Shown here: in pieces, positions 45,123 to 54,760 of the stretch | How positions within the stretch are numbered: position 1 is the first letter of the stretch | Layout: the number at the start of each line of letters is the position of its first letter | NCBI GenBank assembly: GCA_963706535.1 | Contig: CAVPMU010000002.1 | Coordinates: forward strand, 186,001-250,000 | DNA from: RPQJ01 sp963706535 | Lineage (GTDB): Bacteria; Pseudomonadota; Gammaproteobacteria; Steroidobacterales; Steroidobacteraceae | DNA length: 64,000 nucleotides | Direction of reading: 5' to 3' | Notes under the pieces: generated by a model | The model's input: only the letters and a program-made list of their open reading frames with translations | Database searches by the model: none | Told to the model about the DNA's origin: nothing | Program-made: the position numbers and the translations under genes

Positions 45123-45683
45123 ATGCTCTCAACCGTCGCCTTCGACGACGTCGCCCGTGCGCTCGCGGCCGGGGGCTCGACCGTGCACGCCGCCGAGGCG
45201 CATGGCTGCCTGTGCGGGGCGCTGTGCGCGCGCCGGACATATTCCCTGGCCGAGTGGCTGGACGAAATACAGCCCGAGGCAGCCGGGACGACCCCCGACG
45301 ACGTAGGGGTGCTCGCCGAGCTGCACGCGGCGACGGCCCGCTTCCTGACCGCCCCCGACATGGAATTCGAGCCGCTGCTGCCGGACGACGACGCGGAACT
45401 CGGGACCCGGGTCGAGGCGCTGGGTGCCTGGTGCCAGGGTTTCCTGTACGGCTTCGGCGCCTCCGGGACGGCGGCGAAGCTCGCCTTGCCGGAGGAAGTC
45501 GCGGAGGTGCTCGGCGACCTGGCCCGCATCTCGCACGCCGGCGACGTGGGATCGGCGGGCGGTGAAGTCGAGGAAGTCGCCTACGCCGAACTGGTCGAGT
45601 ACCTGCGCGCCGCCGTGCAGCTCGTGCACGACGATCTCGCCGGCCTGCGTGCCGGCCAGCCTCCGCCACTACCCAGCCACTGA
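45123..45683 (+). CDS. ygfB: YgfB/UPF0149 family protein
   Basis: A 186-residue UPF0149 protein. YgfB in Pseudomonas represses the ampDh3 amidase promoter; the role elsewhere is unclear. Typical segments are EAHGCLCGALCA and ALGAWCQGFLYGFGASG with an acidic middle (PLLPDDDAELGTRV). It is divergent from the zap genes and followed by pepP after seven bases, as in E. coli ygfB-pepP-ubiH-ubiI. Confidence 0.95.
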   Translation: MLSTVAFDDVARALAAGGSTVHAAEAHGCLCGALCARRTYSLAEWLDEIQPEAAGTTPDDVGVLAELHAATARFLTAPDMEFEPLLPDDDAELGTRVEALGAWCQGFLYGFGASGTAAKLALPEEVAEVLGDLARISHAGDVGSAGGEVEEVAYAELVEYLRAAVQLVHDDLAGLRAGQPPPLPSH

Positions 45684-45690
45684 CAGGACC

Positions 45691-47001
45691 ATGACCGTAC
45701 GCAAAGAAGAGTTCGCCCGCCGTCGCCGCCAGCTGATGCGCATGATGGGCAGGGGCGCCATCGCCATCCTGCCCGCCGCCACCGAGAAGCAGCGCAACAG
45801 CGACGTCCACTATCACTACCGGCCCGACAGCGACTTCCACTACCTGACCGGGTTCGACGAGCCCGAGGCGGTCGCCGTGCTGGTGCCGGGACGGGCGCAA
45901 GCCGAATACATCCTGTTCGTGCGCGACCGCGACCCGGCGCGCGAGACCTGGGACGGCAAGCGGGCGGGCCCGGACGGCGCCACGCGCGACTACGGCGCGG
46001 ACGACGCCTTCCCCATCGGCGACATCGACGACATCCTCCCCGGCCTGATGGAGCAGTGCGGGCGCGTCTATTACACGATGGGCCTGAACGCGGACTTCGA
46101 CCAGCACGTGATCGGCTGGGTGAACACGCTGCGCGGCAAGGCCAAGCAGGGCATCCACACGCCGCAGGAATTCGTCGCGCTCGACCACCTGCTGCACGAC
46201 ATGCGGCTCTACAAGAGCCGCGGCGAGCTCGCCGTGATGCGCCGCTCCGCCCAGATAGCGGTGGGTGCGCACGTCCGGGCGATGAAGGCCACTCGACCCG
46301 GCGTCCATGAGTACGAGGTGATGGCCGAGCTGCTGCACGAGTTCCACCGCCACCGGGCCGACATCTCCTATCACCCGATCGTGGGTGGCGGCCCGAATGC
46401 CTGCATCCTGCATTACCACGCCAATGACGCCGAGCTGCGCGACGGCGATCTGCTGCTGATCGACGCCGGCTGCGAGTACGAGTACTACGCCTCCGACATC
46501 ACGCGCACCTTCCCGGTCAACGGCCGCTTCTCGCCCGAGCAGCGGGCGATCTACGAGGTGGTGCTCGAGGCGCAGGAGGCCGCCTTCGCGCGCATCAGGC
46601 CCGGCAACCACTGGGACGAGCCGCATGCCGCGGCGGTCAAGGCCATCACGCAGGGGCTCGTGCGCCTCGGCCTGCTCAAGGGGCGGGTGCAGGCGCTGAT
46701 CAGGGAGGAGGCGTACAAGAAGCTCTACATGCACCGCACGGGCCATTGGCTCGGCATGGACGTGCACGACGTCGGCGACTACAAGGTCGGCGACGAGTGG
46801 CGCGTGCTCGAGCCCGGCATGTGCCTGACGGTGGAGCCCGGAATCTACATCCCGGCCGGCACTCGCGGCGTGCCGAAGCGCTGGTGGAACATCGGCGTGC
46901 GCATCGAGGACGACGTGGCGGTGACGGCCGACGGCTGCGAGATCCTCACGGACGGCTTGCCGCGCACGCCCGCCGAGATCGAGCGCGTGATGAGTGCATG
47001 A
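45691..47001 (+). CDS. pepP: PepP, Xaa-Pro aminopeptidase P
   Basis: A dimanganese aminopeptidase that cleaves N-terminal residues before proline. The 436-residue protein has the AMP_N domain (about 1-135; NSDVHYHYRPDSDFHYLTGF) and the pita-bread catalytic domain with ligands in LLIDAGCEYEYYASDITRTF, MHRTGHWLGMDVHDVG, TVEPGIYIP and RIEDDVAVT. The stop overlaps the ATG of ubiH. Confidence 0.97.
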   Translation: MTVRKEEFARRRRQLMRMMGRGAIAILPAATEKQRNSDVHYHYRPDSDFHYLTGFDEPEAVAVLVPGRAQAEYILFVRDRDPARETWDGKRAGPDGATRDYGADDAFPIGDIDDILPGLMEQCGRVYYTMGLNADFDQHVIGWVNTLRGKAKQGIHTPQEFVALDHLLHDMRLYKSRGELAVMRRSAQIAVGAHVRAMKATRPGVHEYEVMAELLHEFHRHRADISYHPIVGGGPNACILHYHANDAELRDGDLLLIDAGCEYEYYASDITRTFPVNGRFSPEQRAIYEVVLEAQEAAFARIRPGNHWDEPHAAAVKAITQGLVRLGLLKGRVQALIREEAYKKLYMHRTGHWLGMDVHDVGDYKVGDEWRVLEPGMCLTVEPGIYIPAGTRGVPKRWWNIGVRIEDDVAVTADGCEILTDGLPRTPAEIERVMSA

Positions 47002-48239
47002 CGACCCGGGACTTCGACCTCGCGATCTCGGGCGGCGGCCTGGTGGGTGCGTCGCTCGCGCTGGCGCTCGCGCCGCTCGGCATGAAGATCGCGCTCATCG
47101 AGGCCGTGCCGCCGGGTGGGGACGCTCACCCGAGCTTCGACGAGCGCACCACGGCGCTTGCGAACGGCAGCGTGCGGGTGTTCCGCGGCCTCGGCGTGTG
47201 GCGGCACATGGAGCGCGAAGCGACGCCGATCCGCCGCATCCACGTCTCGGACCAGGGCCGCTTCGGCGTCGCCCGCATCGACGCGGCGGAGCAGGGGCTG
47301 GAGTCGCTCGGCTGCGTGCTGCCGAATCGGGTCATGGGCGCTGCATTGTGGGAAGGACTGCGCGCCGCGCCGGGCGTCGAGGTCATTGCGCCGGCGCGAG
47401 TCGTCGCCACCGCGCTCGAGCCCGGCTCGCGGACGCTGCGCCTGGAGCGCAGTGGCGGGGAATCCGTTGACCTGCGTGCGCGCCTGGTCGTCGCGGCCGA
47501 TGGCGCACGGTCCACGCTGCGCGAGCAGGCTGGCATCGCCGCCGAGCACTGGGAGTATTCCCAGACGGCGATCATCTCCACCATGGCCACGCAGCGCTTC
47601 CATGACCACACCGCCTACGAGCGTTTCACGCCCGATGGCCCGATCGCCGTGCTGCCGCTCGCCGACGGTCGCTGCGGACTCGTGTGGACGCGCCGCCCGG
47701 ACGATGCCGCCCGGTTGCTCGGGCTACCGGACGACGAGTTCCTCGCGGAGTTGCAGGCCGCCTTCGGGTTCCGGCTGGGACGGCTGTTGCGCATCGGGCT
47801 GCGGCATTCCTATGACCTCGCGCTCTCGCGCTCGGAGCGTCACGTGGCCGAACGACTCGCGATCGTCGGCAACGCCGCGCAGGGATTGCACCCGATCGCA
47901 GGCCAGGGCTTCAACCTGGGGCTGCGCGACGCCGCGAGTCTCGCCGAGGTGCTGGCGGACGCGCTCGCGGAGGGCGCGAGGGACGTTGGGGATGCGGCCC
48001 CGCTCGCTGCCTACGCCCGGTGGCGTGAGGAAGATCGCCGGCGCATCGTCGCCTTCACCGACGGACTGGTGCGGCTGTTCGGATCGCCGCTCGGGCTGCT
48101 GCGGGGACTGCGCAGCGTCGGCCTGCTCGCCTTCGACTCGTTCCCGGCCGCGAAGAGCGCGATGGCGCGTCTCAGCGTGGGTGCGGCCGGGCGCATACCG
48201 CGCCTCGCGCGCGGCGTGCCGCTCGCGGAGAAGCGCTGA
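46998..48239 (+). CDS. ubiH: UbiH, 2-octaprenyl-6-methoxyphenol hydroxylase
   Basis: A flavin monooxygenase of ubiquinone ring hydroxylation. The 413-residue protein has the FAD GxGxxG-type motif ISGGGLVGASLALAL (9-23), FDERTTALANGSVRVF, the DG motif VVAADGARSTLR and the UbiH-typical GNAAQGLHPIAGQGFNLGLRD (about 293-313, quoted as GNAAQGLHPIAGQGFNLG). It is coupled to pepP upstream and to a second hydroxylase downstream. Confidence 0.95.
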   Translation: MTTRDFDLAISGGGLVGASLALALAPLGMKIALIEAVPPGGDAHPSFDERTTALANGSVRVFRGLGVWRHMEREATPIRRIHVSDQGRFGVARIDAAEQGLESLGCVLPNRVMGAALWEGLRAAPGVEVIAPARVVATALEPGSRTLRLERSGGESVDLRARLVVAADGARSTLREQAGIAAEHWEYSQTAIISTMATQRFHDHTAYERFTPDGPIAVLPLADGRCGLVWTRRPDDAARLLGLPDDEFLAELQAAFGFRLGRLLRIGLRHSYDLALSRSERHVAERLAIVGNAAQGLHPIAGQGFNLGLRDAASLAEVLADALAEGARDVGDAAPLAAYARWREEDRRRIVAFTDGLVRLFGSPLGLLRGLRSVGLLAFDSFPAAKSAMARLSVGAAGRIPRLARGVPLAEKR

Positions 48240-49486
48240 TGGTCGCGGCGAGGCGACTCGATTTCGACGTCGTCGTGATCGGCGGTGGCATGGTCGGTCT
48301 CGCCTTTGCCGCGCTCGCGGCCGAGGACGAGCGACTCGCGTCCTGGCGCATCGCGATCGTCGAACCGGCAGCGCCGCGGCCGCCACGCGACGGCGAAGTG
48401 GACCTGCGCGTTTCGGCGCTCTCGCGCGCATCGCAACGCATCCTGCAGGTGGCCGCGGCGTGGCCCGCGCTCGCCGGGCACGCCTGTCCGTATTCGGAGA
48501 TGGTCGCCTGGGACGCGGCGAGCCGCCCGGACGCGCGTGATGCGATGCACTTCTCCGCGGCGGAGACCGGCGAGCCCGATCTCGGCCACATCGTCGAAAA
48601 CCTGCGCGTGCAGTGGGCTTTGCTCGAGTCGCCGCGCCTCAAGGGCGCGACCGAACTGCGCGCCGGGCTCGAGGCGCTCGCACTCGAGGAAGACGCGGCG
48701 CGATTGACACTCTCGGACGGGCGCCAGCTCAGCTGCGGGCTCGTGGTCGGCGCGGACGGCGGTCCATCGCGTACGCGCGAGCTGTGCGGAATCGGGCGTG
48801 CGGGCTGGGCCTACGGCCAGTCGGCAGTCGTCGCCCACCTGCGGTGCGCGCAGGCACATCGCCACACGGCCTGGCAGCGCTTCCTGCCAGATGGACCGAT
48901 CGCCTTCCTGCCGCTGGTGGACGGGCGGGTGTCGCTCGTATGGACGGTCACGCCGGCCGCGGCGACGGAATTGCTGGCCGTGGATCCCGCCGGGTTTTCG
49001 CGGCGGGTGACCGAGGCGAGCGGCCGCGTGCTCGGCGACGTCGAACTCGACAGCGCAAGGGCTGCGTTCCCGCTGGCGTTGTGGCATGCGCGGGATTACG
49101 TCAAGCCGCGGCTCGCGCTGGTGGGCGACGCCGCCCACACGATTCACCCGCTGGCCGGCCAGGGTGTCAACCTCGGGTTCCTGGACAGTGCAGCGCTCGT
49201 CGAAGTGCTCGCGGAGTCCGTCGCCGCGGACGGCGAGCCGTTCGGCGTCAGGACGCTGCGTCGCTACGAACGGTGGCGTCGCAGCGAGAACGCGCTGATG
49301 CTGGCCACGACCGACACGCTCAATCGGCTGTTCGGCGAGCGCAGCGTGCCGGTCGCCGCAGCCCGCCGCCTCGGCATGGCAATGGTCGGCAACCAGCCGT
49401 TGGTGCGACGGGCGCTCGTGACGCGCGCACTCGGACTCGCGGGAGACCTGCCGGGGATCGTCACGCGTCCCGGGCATGCCGCATGA
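48239..49486 (+). CDS. ubiI: UbiI/VisC-like FAD-dependent ubiquinone hydroxylase
   Basis: A second UbiH-family flavoprotein, 415 residues. It has VVVIGGGMVGLAFAALAA (11-28), LRVSALSRASQRIL, VVGADGGPSRTRE and GDAAHTIHPLAGQGVNLGFL. The GDAAH form and its position after ubiH fit UbiI, the C5-hydroxylase. Some groups have broad-specificity UbiL or UbiM instead, so the exact ring position is inferred from position. The start overlaps the ubiH stop by one base. coq7 elsewhere would cover C6. Confidence 0.9.
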   Translation: MVAARRLDFDVVVIGGGMVGLAFAALAAEDERLASWRIAIVEPAAPRPPRDGEVDLRVSALSRASQRILQVAAAWPALAGHACPYSEMVAWDAASRPDARDAMHFSAAETGEPDLGHIVENLRVQWALLESPRLKGATELRAGLEALALEEDAARLTLSDGRQLSCGLVVGADGGPSRTRELCGIGRAGWAYGQSAVVAHLRCAQAHRHTAWQRFLPDGPIAFLPLVDGRVSLVWTVTPAAATELLAVDPAGFSRRVTEASGRVLGDVELDSARAAFPLALWHARDYVKPRLALVGDAAHTIHPLAGQGVNLGFLDSAALVEVLAESVAADGEPFGVRTLRRYERWRRSENALMLATTDTLNRLFGERSVPVAAARRLGMAMVGNQPLVRRALVTRALGLAGDLPGIVTRPGHAA

Positions 49487-50442
49487 ACGGCAAGGCCGGC
49501 GCGGTCGACGATCCTCTGCTCGAGTCGTGGTTGCGCCGCTATCCGCGCATCGCGCCGCTCGCCGACACCTACGTGGCGTACTCGACGCCCGATGCCGCGA
49601 CGTGGCCGTCGGTCGTCGAGCCGTCGCCGATGGACGACTGCGTCCGGTGCAGCGTGCATGCCGCCGCGATCATGCGCAGGTGCCTCGCGATCGCGCGCTG
49701 GCCGGCCGCCGGCGGGACGTGGGCTGGCGAGTCGAGCGGGGCCTCGCCACGGCGAACGGACACGCTTGCGGCACTCGAGGCCGAGGCCTGGGGCGCGTTC
49801 CTGGCGGCGTTCCTCACGGTCGAGTCGAGCGACCGCCTCGGCCGCGGCGAGACCGACGGGCAAGCGCGGGCTCTGCTGCACATGGCTGCGCCGGTGGTCG
49901 CACTCGCCAACGCCAGGCAGGCGGTCGCAATCACCGCGGCGGCCATCGAGGCCTCCGGGGAGGCGGTGTTGTCGGGCGAGGCCACGCTCGAGGGGCTGTT
50001 GCGCGAGGCACTCGGGCTCGCCAGGCGCGCGGGAGGCCTGCGTGCACTCGAGCTCGATACGCTGCTGCCGTCGGAACTGCATGCCGGCCTCGCGGCGCTG
50101 ATGGGCCGCGCATCGGCCTGCCTGCGCGGTCTCACGGAGCCGCGACTGGTCGCCGCGAGTCGCGTGGCGGTGGGCGCCCTCGAGCGCGCGACGCTCTGGC
50201 TCGAGTCCGGCAAGGACCACGAAGTCCTGCAGGCCGGCGCAGCGCGGCTCGCCGTGACGTTCGCGCGCGGGCTCGAACTCGCGCTGCTCTGCGAGCACGC
50301 GCAGTGGATGATGGACCACGGCGGCGATCGCCGTGGCTTCGCCGCCGCGCTGCGCTTCTCGCGGCTGCCGGTGGACCAGGTGCACGAGGTGGACCTGGAG
50401 CTGGACAGGGCGCTCCTGGCGCCGACAGGCGGAAGGGGATAG
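49483..50442 (+). CDS. Uncharacterised 319-residue helical protein in the ubi operon
   Basis: ATG at 49483 overlaps the previous stop (ATGA), so it is probably cotranslated with ubiH-ubiI. It is alanine- and leucine-rich and predicted helical throughout, with no signal peptide or membrane helix. A PMDDCVRCSVHAAAIMRRCL segment has three cysteines. The late part (AVTFARGLELALLCEHAQWM, then DHGGDRRGFAAALRFSR) faintly recalls the C-terminal helical domain of acyl-CoA dehydrogenases, but no flavin motif is seen. I do not assign a function. The final residues and stop are encoded by the heptamer array beginning at 50435. Confidence 0.82.
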   Translation: MNGKAGAVDDPLLESWLRRYPRIAPLADTYVAYSTPDAATWPSVVEPSPMDDCVRCSVHAAAIMRRCLAIARWPAAGGTWAGESSGASPRRTDTLAALEAEAWGAFLAAFLTVESSDRLGRGETDGQARALLHMAAPVVALANARQAVAITAAAIEASGEAVLSGEATLEGLLREALGLARRAGGLRALELDTLLPSELHAGLAALMGRASACLRGLTEPRLVAASRVAVGALERATLWLESGKDHEVLQAGAARLAVTFARGLELALLCEHAQWMMDHGGDRRGFAAALRFSRLPVDQVHEVDLELDRALLAPTGGRG

Positions 50443-50536
50443 GGGATAGGGGATAGGGGATAGTAGGAAGGCCGGCAGTGCCGGCCGTTTTTACTCTTCA
50501 CTATCCCCTATCCCCTATCCCCTATCCCCTATCCCC
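50435..50536. repeat. Palindromic heptamer array (GGGGATA)4 ... (TATCCCC)5
   Basis: Four exact GGGGATA copies (50435-50462) face five exact TATCCCC copies (50502-50536) around a terminator hairpin. It separates two convergent genes. It provides the last residues and stop of the upstream protein and, on the other strand, the residues KGIGDRG and the stop of the DUF2189 protein. It follows the same plan as the array at 35499-35585 but has more copies. Confidence 0.93.
50470..50492 (+). terminator. Rho-independent terminator inside the heptamer array
   Basis: GGCCGGC/GCCGGCC stem (50470-50486) with an AGT loop followed by GTTTTT (50487-50492). It ends the pepP-ubiH-ubiI transcript. Confidence 0.8.
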
Positions 50537-51348
50537 TTCTCACTTTCCTCGTTGCGCGGCCACGCCTCCGCATCCACCGCCTCACGGTACCCGTGCCAGG
50601 TCGCATGACCGATCAGCGGCAACGTGATGCCGAGCGCGATCATGATCCAGGCGAGTCCGGCCCGGCGCTCGCGGCCGATGAAGAGCAGCGCGAAACCGGG
50701 CGCGACCGCGAGCACGATGCACGCCGCCCACACCGCCATCGCCGCCTTGTTGCGCAGCACGGCATTGACGCTGGTGATCACGGCCGTCACGGTATCGACG
50801 CGGCGGTCGACCATCATCGGCAGCGAGAACGCCGCGGCCGAGAACACGATCAGCGCGAAGATCGAGCCGACCGCGCTGCCGATGCCGAAGAAGGTGAGGT
50901 AGTCGCGCCAGCCGGGCCGTTCGGTCATGGGGAAGAAGATGTGGATGGCAGAACCGGCCCGCGCCCACACCAGGAACACCACCATCAGCATCAGCGCGAA
51001 CACCATCAGGTTGCCGAAAGCGCGTTGCTCCTCGCGCAGGCAGCGCCGCAGCGAAGGCCTCTTGCCGCGCTCGATCTGGCTGCTGATCGCATAGGTGCCC
51101 ACCGCCAGCACGGGCGAGATGAAGATGAATCCCGACACCAGCGACAGCAGCTCCCAGTAGCCACCGAGATCGATCGCGATGACGGCGAGTGCGAGGCTCA
51201 GGCCGACGACGATCGAGCCGTAGGTGAGGCTCTGGCGCGGCGCGGCCCACATGTCCGCCCAGCCCTTGCGGAGCCAGCCGAGCGGCGCGCCTGCCGCGAG
51301 CCGGCGGCAGGGCGCCACGAACGGCAGCTCGGCCTCGCCGTCAGCCAA
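50515..51348 (-). CDS. DUF2189 integral membrane protein
   Basis: A 277-residue inner-membrane protein of the DUF2189 family with about six helices (SLTYGSIVVGLSLALAVIAI, LLSLVSGFIFISPVLAVGTY, LMVFALMLMVVFLVW, FGIGSAVGSIFALIVFSAAA, AAMAVWAACIVLAVAPGFAL, GLAWIMIALGITLPLIGHAT). PTYGxxxxG-like starts and the ATWHGYREAVD end are typical. The function is unknown. The start is TTG at 51348, overlapping the phhB stop by eight bases. The C-terminus EKGIGDRG is encoded by the heptamer repeats. Confidence 0.88.
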   Translation of the reverse strand: MADGEAELPFVAPCRRLAAGAPLGWLRKGWADMWAAPRQSLTYGSIVVGLSLALAVIAIDLGGYWELLSLVSGFIFISPVLAVGTYAISSQIERGKRPSLRRCLREEQRAFGNLMVFALMLMVVFLVWARAGSAIHIFFPMTERPGWRDYLTFFGIGSAVGSIFALIVFSAAAFSLPMMVDRRVDTVTAVITSVNAVLRNKAAMAVWAACIVLAVAPGFALLFIGRERRAGLAWIMIALGITLPLIGHATWHGYREAVDAEAWPRNEESEKGIGDRG

Positions 51349-51669
51349 GGGCGTCGATCTTCGCCGCGCAGATGAAATCGTTCTCGGACAGCCCGCCGAT
51401 CGAGTGCGTCGCGAGCGTCACGCGGCAGTAGTCGTAGCCGACCTCGAGGTCGGGGTGGTGGTCCTCGGCGTTGGCGATCCACGCCACCGCGTTCACGAAC
51501 GCCATGGTCCGGTAGAAGTCCTCGAAGCCGAAGGCGCGCTTGAGCGACCGGCCGTCCTCGGCGAGGCGCCAGCCCGGCGCAAGCTGCCGCAACAACTCCG
51601 CGGACCGGGCGGGCTCCAGGGCCGGAGTTCCCGGGGCGCAGGCCTTGCACTTGCGGTCACGCAATGCAG

Positions 51670-51673
<4 letters not shown>
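51341..51673 (-). CDS. phhB: Pterin-4a-carbinolamine dehydratase
   Basis: PhhB dehydrates 4a-hydroxytetrahydrobiopterin, recycling the cofactor of phenylalanine hydroxylase. The 110-residue protein has the active-site histidines in NAEDHHPDLEVGYDYCRVTL and THSIGGLSENDFICAAKID. No phenylalanine hydroxylase gene is in this window. ATG at 51673 overlaps the ispG stop by four bases. Confidence 0.94.
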
Positions 51674-52899
<1,226 letters not shown>

Positions 52900-53011
52900 C
52901 TGTCGGGACCGGGGCCGGGAAGGGCCGCATTGTAGCGTCCTTAGGCCCGCGGAACGGTGCTGGCCCGGGGCCGGGCGCTCGGGTAACATGCTCCGACCCA
53001 TCGCAAGGCCC

Positions 53012-53182
53012 GTCCGGAGAGAGACCGATCCGGTCCGCCGAAGGCGCAACCCGCCCGGAAACGCTCAGGCAAATGAACGGCGGTGCTTGGTGGGCTCTGG
53101 AGAGCGGCCTCGCGAGGGGCCCACCGAAGGGGTGCGGCGCCGGTCCACCGGCGCCCGATCTCTCAGGTCACAGGACAGAGGG
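53012..53182 (+). promoter_or_regulatory. Tandem glycine riboswitch
   Basis: Two glycine aptamers in series control the gcv operon. The first runs from GTCCGGAGAGA at 53013 through GCCGAAGGCGCAACCCGCC and CGCTCAGGCAAA. The second runs from CTCTGGAGAGCGG at 53096 through CACCGAAGGGGTGCG and ATCTCTCAGGTCACAGGACAG to about 53182. A terminator follows directly, so glycine binding most likely switches transcription on. The 112 bases between ispG and the first aptamer (52900-53011) contain TAACAT at 52984-52989 as a possible -10 element and nothing else clear. Confidence 0.93.
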
Positions 53183-53215
53183 GCGGCAGGTCGACCGGGC
53201 CTGCCGCCTTTTTTT
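53183..53215 (+). terminator. Intrinsic terminator of the glycine riboswitch
   Basis: GCGGCAGG/CCTGCCGC stem (53183-53207) followed by CTTTTTTT, 25 bases before the gcvT start. It is the expression platform of the riboswitch. Confidence 0.88.
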
Positions 53216-53240
53216 ATTGGCTGCCTCCAGGAAACAAACC

Positions 53241-54332
53241 ATGGGCCTCAGAACACCACTCTACGACACGCACGTGGCGGCCGGCGCCCGCATGGTGGAC
53301 TTCGGCGGCTGGGACATGCCGGTCAACTACGGCTCCCAGATCGAGGAGCACCACGGCGTGCGGCGCGATGCCGGGATGTTCAACGTCTCGCACATGTGCG
53401 TGGTGGACCTGCGCGGCGCGCGCGTGCGCGATTACCTGCGACGCCTGCTCGCCAATGACGTCGCGAAGCTCACGCAGAGCGGCAAGGCACTCTATTCCTG
53501 CATGTTGCGCGAGCACGGCGGCGTGATCGACGACCTGATCGTCTATTACATGGACGAGCAGTGGTACCGGATGGTCGTGAACGCCGGCACGCGCGACAAG
53601 GACCTCGAGTGGCTGCACGCGCACGCGGGCGGGTACGAAGTGTCGGTCGAGCCCCGCCACGACCTGGCGATGATCGCCGTGCAGGGCCCGAACGCGCGCG
53701 ACAAGGCGGCCAGCCTGCTCGATCCCGCGCTCGCCACACGCGCCCTCGACCTCGGCCCGTTCTTCGGCACGGCCACCGACCACTGGTTCATCGCGCGCAC
53801 CGGCTACACGGGCGAGGACGGCTGGGAAATCATGCTGCCCGTCGACGCTGCCCCCGGATTCTGGGCCCGCCTGCGGGACGTCGGGGTGATGCCCTGCGGA
53901 CTCGGCGCGCGCGACACGTTGCGCCTCGAGGCGGGCATGAACCTGTACGGCAACGACATGGACGAGACCACCTCGCCGCTCGAGTCGGGCCTCGGCTGGA
54001 CCATCGCCTGGGACCCGCAGGACCGCAACTTCATCGGTCGCGAGGCGCTGGCGGCGCAGAAGGCGAACGGCGTGCCGCGCAAGCTGGTCGGCCTGGTGCT
54101 GTCCGATCGCGCGGTGCTGCGCTCGCACCAGAAAGTGATCGTGCCTGCCGTCGGCGAGGGCGAGGTCACCAGCGGCACCTTCTCGCCGACGCTCGAGCGC
54201 TCGATCGGGCTCGCGCGCGTGCCCTCGCAGACCGCCGATCGCTGCGAAGTCGAGATCCGCGGCCGGCTGCTCGCGGCGGCCGTCGTGCGGCCGCCGTTCG
54301 TGCGTCACGGCAAGATCGCGATTCCCCTGTAG
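53241..54332 (+). CDS. gcvT: GcvT, aminomethyltransferase (glycine cleavage T protein)
   Basis: GcvT transfers the methylene group from the lipoyl arm of GcvH to tetrahydrofolate, releasing ammonia. The 363-residue protein has FGGWDMPVNYGSQIEEHHGV, RLLANDVAKL, ARTGYTGEDGWEIMLP and GLGARDTLRLEAGMNLYGND, the folate-binding arginine and aspartate segments. ATG at 53241 has AGGAAA upstream and follows the riboswitch terminator by 25 bases. Confidence 0.98.
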   Translation: MGLRTPLYDTHVAAGARMVDFGGWDMPVNYGSQIEEHHGVRRDAGMFNVSHMCVVDLRGARVRDYLRRLLANDVAKLTQSGKALYSCMLREHGGVIDDLIVYYMDEQWYRMVVNAGTRDKDLEWLHAHAGGYEVSVEPRHDLAMIAVQGPNARDKAASLLDPALATRALDLGPFFGTATDHWFIARTGYTGEDGWEIMLPVDAAPGFWARLRDVGVMPCGLGARDTLRLEAGMNLYGNDMDETTSPLESGLGWTIAWDPQDRNFIGREALAAQKANGVPRKLVGLVLSDRAVLRSHQKVIVPAVGEGEVTSGTFSPTLERSIGLARVPSQTADRCEVEIRGRLLAAAVVRPPFVRHGKIAIPL

Positions 54333-54351
54333 AGTCTTCACGGAGCACACC

Positions 54352-54747
54352 ATGAGCAACGTCCCTGCCGACCTGCGTTACCTCAAGTCCCACGAATGGG
54401 CCCGCCTCGAGGCGGACGGCACCGTCACCGTGGGAATCTCGGACCATGCCCAGCAGGCACTCGGCGACCTCGTGTTCGCGGAAGTGCCGGACGCCGGGCG
54501 GCGCGTCGCGGCTGGCGAGGCCTGCGCGGTCGTCGAGTCCGTGAAGGCCGCCTCCAACGTCTACAGCCCGGTGAGCGGCGAGGTCGTGGCGAGCAATGCC
54601 GACCTCGGCGGCAAGCCCGAGCTCATCAACCAGGACCCGTACGGCGCCGGCTGGCTGATGCGCGTCCGTCCGGACGACAAGACGCAGTTCGCCGCCATGC
54701 TCGACGCCAAGGCCTACGAGGCAGCGCTGGCCGCGGAAACCCACTGA
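54352..54747 (+). CDS. gcvH: GcvH, glycine cleavage H protein
   Basis: GcvH is the lipoylated shuttle of the complex. The 131-residue protein has YLKSHEWARLEADGTVTVGI, ALGDLVFAEVPDAG, and the lipoyl lysine K65 in VVESVKAASNVYSPVSGEVV. It lies 19 bases after gcvT and is followed by gcvPA after 13. Confidence 0.98.
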   Translation: MSNVPADLRYLKSHEWARLEADGTVTVGISDHAQQALGDLVFAEVPDAGRRVAAGEACAVVESVKAASNVYSPVSGEVVASNADLGGKPELINQDPYGAGWLMRVRPDDKTQFAAMLDAKAYEAALAAETH

Positions 54748-54760
54748 CCGGGGAAAGACC

